A DNA stretch of 64,000 nucleotides from JAGORM01 sp964406795 (GCA_964406795.1 CAYOTA010000002.1:82783-146782), one strand, 5' to 3'; shown: positions 32,817 through 42,184, counted from the first letter of the stretch. The notes: a model not told the origin generated them from the sequence alone. Numbers and translations: made by a program.

Positions 32817-35689
32817 TACAATTCTTTTTTGAGGTATCTACCAGTGTGCGAATCTGGGTTTTTTGCAATTTCTAAAGGTGTTCCTGTTGCTACCACATTC
32901 CCTCCGCCACTTCCTCCTTCAGGACCCAAGTCTATAATATAGTCCGCATTTTTTATAATATCTAGATTATGCTCAATAACAAGCACCGTGTTTCCTTTTT
33001 CAACAAGTTTGTGTAGCACCACAATTAACTTTTCTAAATCTGCAAAATGAAGACCAGTTGTAGGCTCATCCAAAATATACAAACTTTTATTCCCGCCCCT
33101 TTTAGAAAGTTCTGAAGCCAATTTTATGCGCTGCGCTTCTCCACCAGACAAGGTTGGCGCCGGCTGGCCTATTTTTACATATGACAATCCTACCTCAAGT
33201 AACGTTTGGAGTTTATTAGAAAGCCCCTCATGAAAAGAAAAGAATGGGATGGCATCCATAACAGATAAGTCTAGAACATCAGCAATGTTTTTCCCATCAA
33301 AATCTATTTCTAAGGTTTCTGCTGTATAGCGCTTTCCATTACACGATTCACAGGGAACAAAAACATCCGGCAAAAACTGCATCTCTATTTTAAGTTGGCC
33401 TTCACCTTCACAGGTTTCGCATCTACCTCCCTTTACATTAAAAGAAAATCTTCCTGGTGTGTACCCTCTAATTCTAGCCTCCTTACTGTTTACAAAAATA
33501 TCCCGAATGTGTGTAAAAGCTCCCGTATAGGTTGCTGGATTTGATCTGGGAGTTCGCCCAATTGGGGACTGATCAATCATAAAAACACGTTTTATATACT
33601 CGTCACCTCTTAAATCTTTAAATGCACCAGGCTGTTCTTTATGAAATGGATTTTTCTTTTGTGCCAGTGCGTGAAACAGCACATCATTCACGAGTGTCGA
33701 CTTTCCGCTTCCGGAAACGCCAGTCACGCACACTAATTTTCCTAATGGGATTTTTATATCTATGTTTTTTAAATTGTGATGTGATACTCCTTTTATTTCT
33801 AAAAATTCTGGAGGAACTTCTTTTTTAGATTTATGGATCTTAATCTTTTTTGCGCCTGATAAATATTTTCCTGTTAGTGAATTCTCATCTTTTTTAATTT
33901 GATCAGGAGTCCCCTGAGCTGTAATATGCCCACCGTTAACCCCGGCCCCAGGTCCTATATCAAAAATATAGTCTGATTCCTCCATCATTTCGCGGTCATG
34001 TTCTACCACAACTACCGTATTTCCTAGCTCCCGCAAGTTTTTAAGTGTGGTTATAAGTTTTGTATTATCCCTAGGATGAAGACCTATGGATGGCTCATCC
34101 AAAACATACAAGACTCCTGATAGGCCGGAACCTATTTGAGAAGCCAATCGTATACGCTGCGCTTCACCACCGGCTAAAGTGTGTGCGCTTCTGGAAAGTG
34201 ATAAATATGAAAGTCCTACGTTTAATAAGAATTCCAGGCGAGCTGCAATTTCTTTTAAGATAATCCTTGCAATTTGACGTTCCCGACTTGAAAAGATTTG
34301 ATCCAACGTATTAATAAATGCGAAACACTCATCAATACTCATATCGGACACAACTGCAATAGATTTTTTATCAATGGTTACTGACAACGCCTCTTTTTTA
34401 AGCCGCGCTCCATGACATTCCTCACAAGTTTTAGGTGTCATGTATTTTTCTATCTCCCGCTTTACGATTTCAGATTCTGACTCAGAATATTTTGCCAACA
34501 TATAGTTTACAATTCCCGTAAACTCTTCAAATATAGTTGTATTTTCACCAAACCTATTCTTTCCTTTGATTTTGTAAATCTTTTTATTTGTTCCAAACAG
34601 TAGTGTTCTTTTTTGATCTGGAGTAAGTGTTTTAATGGGCTGATTTAGCGGAATGTCTTCATCATCCAATGCTTGTTTTATGGTCCTTGAAAACCAAGTG
34701 TCTTGCTCTCCTATATTTGAAAACGGCAAAATTCCACCCTCTAAAATAGTTAATTCCGGAGTTAAGATCAAAAGATCATCAATTGAATAAATAAGACCTA
34801 ACCCGTTGCAGTTGGGACATGCACCATATGGTGAGTTAAAGGAGAAAAGTCTTGGCTCAACCTCAGCAATAGAAGTTCCACAGTTGGGACACGCAAAGCG
34901 CTCTGAGTACCCTGTGTCTTCCATTTCAGTTGGCTTTTCCGGAAATTCAAATCCTTTGTCTTGTACTTTTGTAATTATTACTTCCCTGTTTCCTAAATTA
35001 AGTGCTTGTTCTAGGGAGTCAGACAACCTTCCTTGATCAAAGTTTTTGTCCAAAGTGATCCGGTCAACTACAGCTTCTATACTATGCTTGTTGGTTTTGA
35101 TAAGTGAATAATTCTCATCTAAATCAAATATTTTCCCGTCAATTCTGGCTTTTTGAAATCCACGCTTTTTTAAATCTTTAAAAAGATCTGAATATTCACC
35201 TTTGCGGCCACGGACTAACGGCGCCAAAATCATAATACGTGTTGGGCTTATACCTACAAATCTTAAAATTATGTCTTCCATAATTTTTTCTTTTGTAGTT
35301 CTTGCAATTTCTGTTCCACACTCTGGACAATGAGGATGCCCAACTCTTGCAAATAATAGCCTCATATAATCATAAATTTCAGTAACAGTTCCTACCGTAG
35401 AACGAGGATTGTGGGAGGTGGATTTTTGATCAATTGAAATAGCAGGAGACAAACCTTCTATATAATCTACGTCAGGCTTTTTCATAACGCCCAAAAATTG
35501 ACGCGCATAGGATGATAAAGATTCTACATAACGTCTTTGCCCTTCTGCGTAAATTGTGTCAAAAGCTAAAGATGATTTTCCACTACCGGATAACCCCGTA
35601 AAAACAATTAACTTGTTTTTTGGAATTTCTAAATCTATATTTTTGAGGTTATGCTCGCGCGCACCTTTTACAATAATTTTATCTATCAT
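32816..35689 (-). CDS. uvrA: Excinuclease ABC subunit A
   Basis: 957 residues, full length. Two ABC ATPase halves: first Walker A GLSGSGKSSLAFDT and signature TLAGGEAQRIRLASQIG; second Walker A GVSGSGKSTLVNDVL and signature TLSGGEAQRIKLASELS. Zinc modules at CPECGTE and CETCEGEG...CESC. DNA damage sensor of nucleotide excision repair. Heads a leftward operon with the transglutaminase-like gene, uvrC, holin-like, secG and SBP genes. A mini-element with GCAAGC hairpin lies directly upstream. Confidence 0.97.
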   Translation of the reverse strand: MIDKIIVKGAREHNLKNIDLEIPKNKLIVFTGLSGSGKSSLAFDTIYAEGQRRYVESLSSYARQFLGVMKKPDVDYIEGLSPAISIDQKSTSHNPRSTVGTVTEIYDYMRLLFARVGHPHCPECGTEIARTTKEKIMEDIILRFVGISPTRIMILAPLVRGRKGEYSDLFKDLKKRGFQKARIDGKIFDLDENYSLIKTNKHSIEAVVDRITLDKNFDQGRLSDSLEQALNLGNREVIITKVQDKGFEFPEKPTEMEDTGYSERFACPNCGTSIAEVEPRLFSFNSPYGACPNCNGLGLIYSIDDLLILTPELTILEGGILPFSNIGEQDTWFSRTIKQALDDEDIPLNQPIKTLTPDQKRTLLFGTNKKIYKIKGKNRFGENTTIFEEFTGIVNYMLAKYSESESEIVKREIEKYMTPKTCEECHGARLKKEALSVTIDKKSIAVVSDMSIDECFAFINTLDQIFSSRERQIARIILKEIAARLEFLLNVGLSYLSLSRSAHTLAGGEAQRIRLASQIGSGLSGVLYVLDEPSIGLHPRDNTKLITTLKNLRELGNTVVVVEHDREMMEESDYIFDIGPGAGVNGGHITAQGTPDQIKKDENSLTGKYLSGAKKIKIHKSKKEVPPEFLEIKGVSHHNLKNIDIKIPLGKLVCVTGVSGSGKSTLVNDVLFHALAQKKNPFHKEQPGAFKDLRGDEYIKRVFMIDQSPIGRTPRSNPATYTGAFTHIRDIFVNSKEARIRGYTPGRFSFNVKGGRCETCEGEGQLKIEMQFLPDVFVPCESCNGKRYTAETLEIDFDGKNIADVLDLSVMDAIPFFSFHEGLSNKLQTLLEVGLSYVKIGQPAPTLSGGEAQRIKLASELSKRGGNKSLYILDEPTTGLHFADLEKLIVVLHKLVEKGNTVLVIEHNLDIIKNADYIIDLGPEGGSGGGNVVATGTPLEIAKNPDSHTGRYLKKEL

Positions 35690-35697
35690 AATAATTT

Positions 35698-35735
35698 TAC
35701 TTTTTGAGCTTGCGAAAAAAGCAAGCTATGCTTAT
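35698..35735. repeat. Mini-element with AGCTTGC/GCAAGCT hairpin before uvrA
   Basis: TAC followed by TTTTTGAGCTTGCG and AAAAAAGCAAGCTATGCT. AGCTTGC and GCAAGCT pair around GAAAAAA. Shares TAC-TTTTTGA...AAAAAAGCAAGC with the segment in the lexA leader and with the complement of the insert before tRNA-Pro. Confidence 0.5.
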
Positions 35736-35892
35736 CTATCATATTTTAGTCATTGCGAGGAATAATTTCCGAAGCAATCTAAACTTTGAAGCTAGTCTTA
35801 TCTGTCATTTGTATGACACAATGGTTAACCCAAAGTTAATCATTATAGACTAATTCGCGTGTATTATACAAGGGTTATAGGTAAGAGAATTG

Positions 35893-36555
35893 TTACAGCT
35901 TTTTAACCAAGAAGTACTCCTCTTTGGGGAATTTTGCGGCCACTTTCAGTATGCTTGAGGCGTCGTGCTTTTGCGATTTATGACACATCATTGCCTTTAC
36001 TTTTATATCCCAGACTGAAGATACATCTACCACCTTATCAATTTCTGAACTATCATATCCTAGCGGAAAATAGATAAAATAATCATTCCTAAATTCCTCA
36101 CGTCCTTTTTTAATACAATGTAGCCACAATTCTTTTACAGTTTTGTTTTCTCTCAACACAAACTGAGTCACCATAGATATGGCAATATGGTCTATGTGCC
36201 CTGAAATACCGCGTGATTCAAAAGTCATGACTATTTCAGGATTTAATTTTTCTATATGCGCTTGGATCCTAGCCGCTAATTTGTGGTAAAGATTATTTGA
36301 TAGTGTCCCGTCTTTAAAACCCAAAAAATAAACTTTTTTAACCCCCAAAGCTTTAGCTGATTCTAATAATTCTTGAGCTCGTACGTCTTTAAGTTTTACA
36401 TCGTGTGATTCTCTGGAATCTTTTCCAGCCTGGCCCTTGGTGGCGCACAAAATATACACGTCATGAGTTTTAGTTAGACTGTGGATGGTACCTGAAGGCC
36501 CAAACGCTTCATCATCAGGATGGGCAAATACACAAACTACTGTTTTCTTTTTCAT
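35893..36555 (-). CDS. PIG-L/LmbE family N-acetyl-sugar deacetylase
   Basis: 220 residues. Zinc-binding AHPDDEAFGPSGTI near the N-terminus and SGHIDHIAIS about residue 120 supply the family's His/Asp ligands. Members deacetylate GlcNAc-containing lipids or conjugates; substrate unknown. The ATG overlaps the uvrB stop (TAATG), so the gene is translationally coupled to uvrB. Upstream of uvrA, it is separated by about 200 nt that contain only the mini-element. Confidence 0.92.
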   Translation of the reverse strand: MKKKTVVCVFAHPDDEAFGPSGTIHSLTKTHDVYILCATKGQAGKDSRESHDVKLKDVRAQELLESAKALGVKKVYFLGFKDGTLSNNLYHKLAARIQAHIEKLNPEIVMTFESRGISGHIDHIAISMVTQFVLRENKTVKELWLHCIKKGREEFRNDYFIYFPLGYDSSEIDKVVDVSSVWDIKVKAMMCHKSQKHDASSILKVAAKFPKEEYFLVKKL

Positions 36556-38531
36556 TATTGTTGATTAACGTATCTAATTTTGTCCCTAAGCAGCGCTGCT
36601 GTTTCAAAGTCCAAAGACTTGGCTGCTTCCTTCATTTCTTTTTGCAAACGCTTCAATACTTTTTTCTTTTGGTCGGGTAACAAGACGTCCCGATCCATAA
36701 GTGGTTTAAAATCATCTAATGTCTCTTCTTTTTTAACAAGTTTTTCCCGAATCGCTTTTTCCACGGACGTTGGGGTTATTCCATGTTTTTCGTTATACGC
36801 CAACTGAATTTTGCGTCGTCTGTTAACTTCTGAAACAGCGGCTTTTATAGAATCTGTTTCAGTGTCAGCATAAAGAATTACTCGAGAATCAACTCTTCTT
36901 GCACCACGTCCCATGATTTGGATAAGAGATGAGCGGGAGCGAAGGAACCCTTCTTTATCTGCATCTAAAATTGCAACCATTCCTACCTCAGGTAAATCAA
37001 TTCCCTCCCGAAGCAAATTAATACCCACCAACACATCATATTTTCCGGAACGCAAATCATCTAGTACGTCTTGGCGAGCAAGCGTATCAATATCTGCATG
37101 CAGATAGGTAACTGCAATTCCCTCCTCTTCCAGATAAGATGATAATTCTTCAGCCATTCTTTTCGTAAGTGTTGTTACTAAAACACGTTCTTTTTTTAGA
37201 ATGGTTTTTTTAATTTCAGATAGTAAATCCAAAATTTGTCCATCAGTTTTCCTAACTTGTACTTCAGGGTCTACAATTCCTGTAGGCCTGATGAGCTGCT
37301 CAGCAATATTATCACTTCCTGCCTTTTCCATTTCTAGCTCATTTGGAGTGGCACTCATATAAATGGTCTTGTGTATTTTTTGCAAAAACTCTTCGTTGGT
37401 AAGCGGTCTGTTATCAAAAGCGGAAGGAAGCCTAAAACCATAATCAACTAACATTTGTTTACGTGCACGGTCCCCATTATACATACCTCTAATCTGAGGC
37501 AACGTTATGTGTGATTCGTCAATAATTAAAAGCCAGTCTGGATTTGCCTTTTCAAAGTACTCTAAAAGGGAGAATGGAGCCTGTCCGGGCGCGCGTCCAT
37601 CAAAGTATCTGGAATAGTTTTCAATTCCATTTACAAATCCCATTTGCCCAATCATTTTTAAATCATACTCAGTCCGCTGCTGAATTCTATTTGCCTCTAA
37701 TAATTTATTTTGTAATTTTAACTCTTCAACCCGCAGCGCCAAATCCCGCCTAATTTGCTCAAATACATCTTTATAAAAAGATGGATCAGTTACATAATGC
37801 TTGGCAGGATATAGAACAATTTCACTTTTATATCCGGTTTTTTCACCGGTTAACGGATCCAGGATTTCAAGTTTTGTAATTTTGTTATCAGTCAACACAA
37901 TTCTTATGACATAGTCGTCGTATGCTGGCTGAATTTCTATAACTTCACCCTTTACTCTAAATGTACCGCGCTTAAAATCATAGTCGTTTCTGGTGTACAT
38001 TAAGTCCAAAAAACGCTCAAGCATATGTTTTCTGTCATATTCGTCACCTACTGAAAGTTTAAAAATAAATTTACCATACTCATTTGGTGACCCTAGGTTA
38101 TAAATACTGGAGACTGATGCCACAACAATTGTGTCGGGTCTTGTTAATATGTTTGTAGTAGCAGCTAAACGCAATTTATCTATCTCGTCATTAACTTGGG
38201 TTTCTTTAGCAATGTAGGTGTCAGTGGTAGGAATGTATGCCTCTGGTTGGTAGAAATCGTAATATGACACAAAGTATGAAACAGCATTTTCTGGAAAAAA
38301 GTCCCGCATTTCCTGATAAATTTGAGCGGCAAGTGTTTTATTGTGGGAGATAATAAGAGTTGGCTTTCCGTAATTTTTAATAACGTTTGCAATTGTAAAA
38401 GTTTTACCACTACCGGTAACTCCCAGGAGTACTTGATCCTTTTTATCTTTTTCCAAGCCATTTGAAAGCTTTTCAATAGCTGTAGGCTGGTCACCAGTAG
38501 GCTTAAATTTTGATTTAAGTGTAAAAACCAT
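36555..38531 (-). CDS. uvrB: Excinuclease ABC subunit B
   Basis: 658 residues from the ATG at 38529-38531. Helicase-like DNA-damage verifier: N-terminal FKPTGDQPTAIEKL, Walker A GVTGSGKTFTIANV, the beta-hairpin region YFVSYYDFYQPEAYIP, DESH, motif VI IQIMGRGARR, and a C-terminal UVR domain binding UvrC. The frame opens eight codons upstream, but the family begins with the short strand before FKPTGDQP, favouring the inner ATG. TAATG-coupled to the LmbE gene. Confidence 0.97.
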   Translation of the reverse strand: MVFTLKSKFKPTGDQPTAIEKLSNGLEKDKKDQVLLGVTGSGKTFTIANVIKNYGKPTLIISHNKTLAAQIYQEMRDFFPENAVSYFVSYYDFYQPEAYIPTTDTYIAKETQVNDEIDKLRLAATTNILTRPDTIVVASVSSIYNLGSPNEYGKFIFKLSVGDEYDRKHMLERFLDLMYTRNDYDFKRGTFRVKGEVIEIQPAYDDYVIRIVLTDNKITKLEILDPLTGEKTGYKSEIVLYPAKHYVTDPSFYKDVFEQIRRDLALRVEELKLQNKLLEANRIQQRTEYDLKMIGQMGFVNGIENYSRYFDGRAPGQAPFSLLEYFEKANPDWLLIIDESHITLPQIRGMYNGDRARKQMLVDYGFRLPSAFDNRPLTNEEFLQKIHKTIYMSATPNELEMEKAGSDNIAEQLIRPTGIVDPEVQVRKTDGQILDLLSEIKKTILKKERVLVTTLTKRMAEELSSYLEEEGIAVTYLHADIDTLARQDVLDDLRSGKYDVLVGINLLREGIDLPEVGMVAILDADKEGFLRSRSSLIQIMGRGARRVDSRVILYADTETDSIKAAVSEVNRRRKIQLAYNEKHGITPTSVEKAIREKLVKKEETLDDFKPLMDRDVLLPDQKKKVLKRLQKEMKEAAKSLDFETAALLRDKIRYVNQQ

Positions 38532-38628
38532 ATCTATCCCTAATTTAGAGAGCATACTATTTTACCACACTCGCGATTTAGAAAAACTATGATTAAATAA
38601 TAACTATAGATAATAAAAACTTGACATT

Positions 38629-38668
38629 AAGGTTTGACCTTGAGTATGCTTAACGAAGGTCAAACCTT
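38629..38668. repeat. Left REP-like hairpin flanking the transposase gene
   Basis: AAGGTTTGACCTT (38629-38641), 14-nt loop, AAGGTCAAACCTT (38656-38668): perfect 13-bp arms. The same arms with a different 14-nt loop occur after the gene. Confidence 0.92.
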
Positions 38669-38701
38669 CACGACGAACAACTGTGAATAAACCTTACTAC
38701 A

Positions 38702-39388
38702 ATGCCGTCAAAAAATATAATAAAAACTTATTATAAAGGCGCCTACTTTCATGTCTACAATCGTGGTGTTGAAAAGCGTTCAATCTTCATAGATGAACAA
38801 GACTGTCAGGTGTTTTTAAGATATATCAAACTATACTTATCTCCTTTGGAATTTGTAAACAAAATGGGAGAGTCAGAACCAAAAATCCGAAGATTTTTTA
38901 AATTAAATCTGAAAAATGATGTAGAGCTTTTGTGTTTTGCACTTATGCCTAATCATTTTCATATGCTGTTAAAGAATAAAAGCGAAAGGGGTATTCCAAT
39001 ACTAATGCAACGCGTTATGACTGCTTACACAATGTATTTTAACAAAAAATATAACAGAATTGGTGCCTTATTCCAAAATGCATACAAAGCATCCCCTGTC
39101 TTACATGACTCATATCTGCTTCATCTCACCAGATACATTCACAATAATTCATCACGAATTCAACCAAAGCAAATTAATTTCATGAACTATTCTTCATATC
39201 CTTATTATCTAGGAACACTTGCATCAGAATGGCTAAATACAACTTTCATATTAGATTACTTCAAAAATACAATCAAAGCTACAAATACGATCGAAGCATA
39301 TAAAAGCTTTGTTGAAATGGACATCACAGACTCTATAAGTGTGCTTAATTTAAATAACTTAATACTAGAAAATGACCTATGTATTTAA
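38702..39388 (+). CDS. REP-associated tyrosine transposase (Y1, IS200-like)
   Basis: 228 residues with the RAYT layout: AYFHVYNRGVEKRSIFIDEQD at the N-terminus, the HUH pair MPNHFHMLLKN (HxH), and the tyrosine helix after it; YMLHLTRYIHNN-type segment (LLHLTRYIHNNSSRI). Such enzymes act on single-stranded hairpins. Both flanks carry the same 13-bp inverted repeat, and the stop codon overlaps the right hairpin, so gene plus hairpins look like one unit. It lies between uvrB and lexA. Confidence 0.93.
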   Translation: MPSKNIIKTYYKGAYFHVYNRGVEKRSIFIDEQDCQVFLRYIKLYLSPLEFVNKMGESEPKIRRFFKLNLKNDVELLCFALMPNHFHMLLKNKSERGIPILMQRVMTAYTMYFNKKYNRIGALFQNAYKASPVLHDSYLLHLTRYIHNNSSRIQPKQINFMNYSSYPYYLGTLASEWLNTTFILDYFKNTIKATNTIEAYKSFVEMDITDSISVLNLNNLILENDLCI

Positions 39389-39426
39389 GGTTTGACCTTC
39401 AATGAAGCAGAATAAGGTCAAACCTT
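39387..39426. repeat. Right REP-like hairpin flanking the transposase gene
   Basis: AAGGTTTGACCTT (39387-39399), 14-nt loop, AAGGTCAAACCTT (39414-39426). Arms identical to the left copy. The first two bases are the AA of the transposase TAA stop. Confidence 0.92.
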
Positions 39427-39544
39427 TATTAGAGCATATACATTATAAAGTCTCGAATCTTTTTTAAATAACATTTTGACCTAGTTTTATTATTTTTGAT
39501 ATCTTGTATTGTTCTAGAATATTTCGTATATTTTTCATATACCT

Positions 39545-39643
39545 ATGACAGCTGTACTACTTTTTGAACGAAGTGAAAAAAGCAAGCAGGGAATCGAAAT
39601 AAACACTATGAAAAACCTACAAGATAAAGGAGGAAGCCACTAA
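39545..39643 (+). CDS. Leader ORF repeating the LexA N-terminus (32 aa)
   Basis: ATG at 39545 encodes MTAVLLFERSEKSKQGIEIN...; LexA begins MTAVLYKKEREL. The frame stops at TAA 39641-39643, 2 nt before the lexA ATG, and contains the lexA ribosome-binding site. After the copied start, the ORF runs through a TTTTTGA...AAAAAAGCAAGC mini-element. Translation is unproven; coupling to lexA is possible. Confidence 0.4.
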   Translation: MTAVLLFERSEKSKQGIEINTMKNLQDKGGSH

Positions 39644-39645
39644 TT

Positions 39646-40290
39646 ATGACAGCGGTCTTATATAAAAAAGAACGGGAACTTTTAAACTTTATCATCCAAT
39701 TCCAAGAACAAAATGGATACTCTCCTACTCTCAAGGAAATGGCTGAAGCAACCGGTAAAAGAAGCGCTTCAACCATTCATGCTTTAATCCGCACCATGGT
39801 AGATAAAGGATATGTTCAAAAGGTTGAGGGAAATTTACGCACACTTAAAGTTTTAAAAAAGGATTCGCTTGGCAAACTTATGGGTCCTACTACAAAAGCT
39901 TTGGGACCGTCCATTGCACTCCCACTCATGGGCTTTATTGCAGCAGGAAAACCTTTAGAACCATATACAGATCCTGAAGCTACCTTTGCTGTGGCGTCTA
40001 GCATGCTGTCTGGCACAAAAACGTCCTATGTGCTCCAGGTAAAAGGCTCTTCTATGATAGACGACGGCATTTTAGATGGAGACTATGTAGTTATAGAAAA
40101 GTCAGATTTAGCACATAACGGGGATATTGTGGTGGCACTTGTGGACGATTCACTTGCAACACTTAAGCGTTTTTATAAAGAAGGTGAACAGGTAATTCTC
40201 AAGCCTGCGAACGCTACCATGGAGCCAATTTATCCTAAAAGCGTTCGCGTACAAGGCAAGGTTGTGGGTCTAGTCCGCCGCTTTAATTAA
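39646..40290 (+). CDS. lexA: LexA repressor
   Basis: 214 residues. N-terminal winged HTH (YKKERELLNFIIQFQEQNGYSPTLKEMAEATGKRSASTIHALIRTMVDKGYV), linker, and S24 autoprotease domain. Cleavage site Ala100-Gly101 (GFIAAGKP), catalytic Ser136 (KGSSMIDDG) and Lys174 (ATLKRF) are all present, so it should be a RecA-responsive SOS repressor. AAGGAGG about 11 nt upstream gives a strong ribosome-binding site, unlike the leaderless genes around. A leader ORF copying its N-terminus precedes it. Downstream gene follows after 4 nt. Confidence 0.95.
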   Translation: MTAVLYKKERELLNFIIQFQEQNGYSPTLKEMAEATGKRSASTIHALIRTMVDKGYVQKVEGNLRTLKVLKKDSLGKLMGPTTKALGPSIALPLMGFIAAGKPLEPYTDPEATFAVASSMLSGTKTSYVLQVKGSSMIDDGILDGDYVVIEKSDLAHNGDIVVALVDDSLATLKRFYKEGEQVILKPANATMEPIYPKSVRVQGKVVGLVRRFN

Positions 40291-40294
40291 CCTC

Positions 40295-40687
40295 ATGAAT
40301 TACAAGGGTGTAATAATCGAAGAAAGCTTAGATGACAAATCAGTACTTGAGGAAGTTAGCATTCTGGACACAAAAATCGAACAAGTGACGAACAGTCATA
40401 AAACTCCTTGGGTCACTCAGTGGACACTTCATACTGTTGAAATTCCTGAAGATAAAGCAGATGAAATAGCTAAAAGAATTTCCGAGTCTATAGACACCTC
40501 TCATGAAAACTCGTGGTACGCAGACTTTAATAATGATAATGTCCATTATGTTATTTTCTCTAACAAGGTCTTTAAAATTCTTCTAGGCGATACTGCTGCT
40601 TATGAAAATGCTAGGGCTTATGGAGTAAAACTAGGAATACCTGTATATCAGTTGGCGTTTGAAAAACTTGTCAAAAGGCAGAATTAA
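40295..40687 (+). CDS. Conserved hypothetical protein (130 aa) in the lexA operon
   Basis: Soluble alpha/beta protein with LHTVEIPEDKADEIAKRISESID and NSWYADFNNDNVHYVIFSNKVFKI, a pattern I recall from small uncharacterised proteins in CPR genomes; no function known. It starts 4 nt after lexA and is probably co-transcribed, so it may be SOS-regulated. Confidence 0.7.
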   Translation: MNYKGVIIEESLDDKSVLEEVSILDTKIEQVTNSHKTPWVTQWTLHTVEIPEDKADEIAKRISESIDTSHENSWYADFNNDNVHYVIFSNKVFKILLGDTAAYENARAYGVKLGIPVYQLAFEKLVKRQN

Positions 40688-40703
40688 TAGGTATTGAGGA
40701 AGT

Positions 40704-41423
40704 TTAGTTTTCTTCTTCGTTTACTTCTTTGATTGTTTCTTTTACTTCTTTGTAGTTTGCGTGCTTGAGCCTTCTCTTTGACATATGTGCTTCGTATTTG
40801 TGCTTTCCTATTTCATACGCCACGGGAACAAGCGAAAGTGCTACTATGATAACAACTGCATAGTGAAAATTCTCCTTCATAAAAGGGAGTCCTCCAAAAA
40901 AGTATCCTGCAAAAACAAGGCTAGTTACCCATATGATGGCACCAACTATATTATACGTAATAAATGTTTTATAGTTCATCTTCCCAACTCCAGCTACAAA
41001 AGGCGCGAATGTGCGAATCAAGGGGATAAACCGAGCCAGAATTATAGTCTTACCACCATGTTTTTCATAAAACTCACGTGTTTTTTCCAAATACTCTTTT
41101 TTAAAGATTTTGGAGTTCTCTTTTGCAAAAACTCGAGGGCCAATTTTGTTTCCTATCCAGTAATTAAGTGAGTCTCCCAAGATAGCAGCAATAAGAAGTG
41201 ATACATAAAGAACAAAAATATCCAAATACCCCAAACCTGCTAGCGCGCCTGCTGCAAAAAGAAGTGAATCTCCAGGCAAAAATGGTGCAACCACAAGTCC
41301 AGTTTCAGCAAAAACAATTCCAAAGAGAATTAGATACGTAAACGGACCAAAAAGATTAATGATGTTTGAGAGATGCTGATCAAGATTCAAAAACAAATCA
41401 GCAACTGTAGTTAATGCTTCCAT
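40704..41423 (-). CDS. DedA family membrane protein
   Basis: 239 residues, about five membrane helices. DedA/SNARE-associated core: ETGLVVAPFLPGDSLLFAAGALAG near the N-terminus and FYEKHGGKTIILARFIPLIRTFAPFVAGVGKMNYKTFITYNIVGAIIW. Family members include undecaprenyl-phosphate and phospholipid flippases. Charged C-terminal tail. TATAAT lies 6 nt before the ATG. Confidence 0.93.
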   Translation of the reverse strand: MEALTTVADLFLNLDQHLSNIINLFGPFTYLILFGIVFAETGLVVAPFLPGDSLLFAAGALAGLGYLDIFVLYVSLLIAAILGDSLNYWIGNKIGPRVFAKENSKIFKKEYLEKTREFYEKHGGKTIILARFIPLIRTFAPFVAGVGKMNYKTFITYNIVGAIIWVTSLVFAGYFFGGLPFMKENFHYAVVIIVALSLVPVAYEIGKHKYEAHMSKRRLKHANYKEVKETIKEVNEEEN

Positions 41424-41488
41424 AATATAATTATAAGCAGAGTTTGGTACTTATGCAAGAAAAACCGCAAATCTAGTATAATAGGCAA

Positions 41489-42184
41489 ATGGACGGAACA
41501 CTTTATATTATTGCAACCCCTATAGGAAATTTAGGAGATATAACTCTGCGAGCAATTGATACGCTCAAATCAGTAGACCTTATAGTGTGCGAAGACTCAC
41601 GCCTTTCTGGAAACTTATTGCATCACCTGGAAATTAAAAAAGATTTTTTTGTTTTAAATGACGTAAATGAAGACAAGAAAATGTACGAGCTTATTGAAAA
41701 ATTAGAGCAAGGAACACAAGTGGCTCTCATTTCTGACGCTGGTACTCCCCTTATATCAGACCCTGGATTTAAACTAGTTCGTGAATGCGTAAAGCAAGGA
41801 ATTAAAGTAATCCCGATTCCTGGACCAAGCTCTATTATTACAGCATTATCTGCAAGCGCTCTACCCACTGACAAATTTTTATTTTTAGGCTACTCTCCTG
41901 ACTCTGAAGAAAGAAAAAGAAAATGGTTTTTAAGTATAAAAGAAGTTGTTAAAACCAGCGCTGATCACAAATTAACTCCTACCGTTGTGTTTTTTGAATC
42001 CCCGCATAAATTATTACGAACTTTGGATGCCATACATGAAAGTCTGGGAGATATAGACTTGGTTGTAGCCCGAGAAATGACTAAAATATATGAAAAATTT
42101 TTAAGAATGAAAGTCTCAGAGTTACAAGAGCATTTTAAAACAGTATCTCCAAAAGGCGAATTCGTAATTTTATTTAGACTTTAA
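41489..42184 (+). CDS. rsmI: 16S rRNA (cytidine1402-2'-O)-methyltransferase
   Basis: 231 residues of the tetrapyrrole-methylase fold. Seen: LYIIATPIGNLGDITLRAIDTLKSVDLIVCEDSR at the N-terminus, ALISDAGTPLISDPGFKLVREC, IPIPGPSSIITALSASALPTDKFLFLGY, and VVFFESPHK. Modifies C1402 in the decoding centre. TATAAT (41477-41482) lies 6 nt before the ATG. The 3' end overlaps convergent ppsA by 15 nt. Slightly short at the C-terminus (usual about 280). Confidence 0.95.
   Translation: MDGTLYIIATPIGNLGDITLRAIDTLKSVDLIVCEDSRLSGNLLHHLEIKKDFFVLNDVNEDKKMYELIEKLEQGTQVALISDAGTPLISDPGFKLVRECVKQGIKVIPIPGPSSIITALSASALPTDKFLFLGYSPDSEERKRKWFLSIKEVVKTSADHKLTPTVVFFESPHKLLRTLDAIHESLGDIDLVVAREMTKIYEKFLRMKVSELQEHFKTVSPKGEFVILFRL

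Noticed and set aside
39427..39544. LexA operator (SOS box) upstream of lexA shared with uvrB, dinB or dinD
   Set aside because: TTTCGTAT occurs near both lexA and dinB, but no palindromic motif is shared by all four genes.
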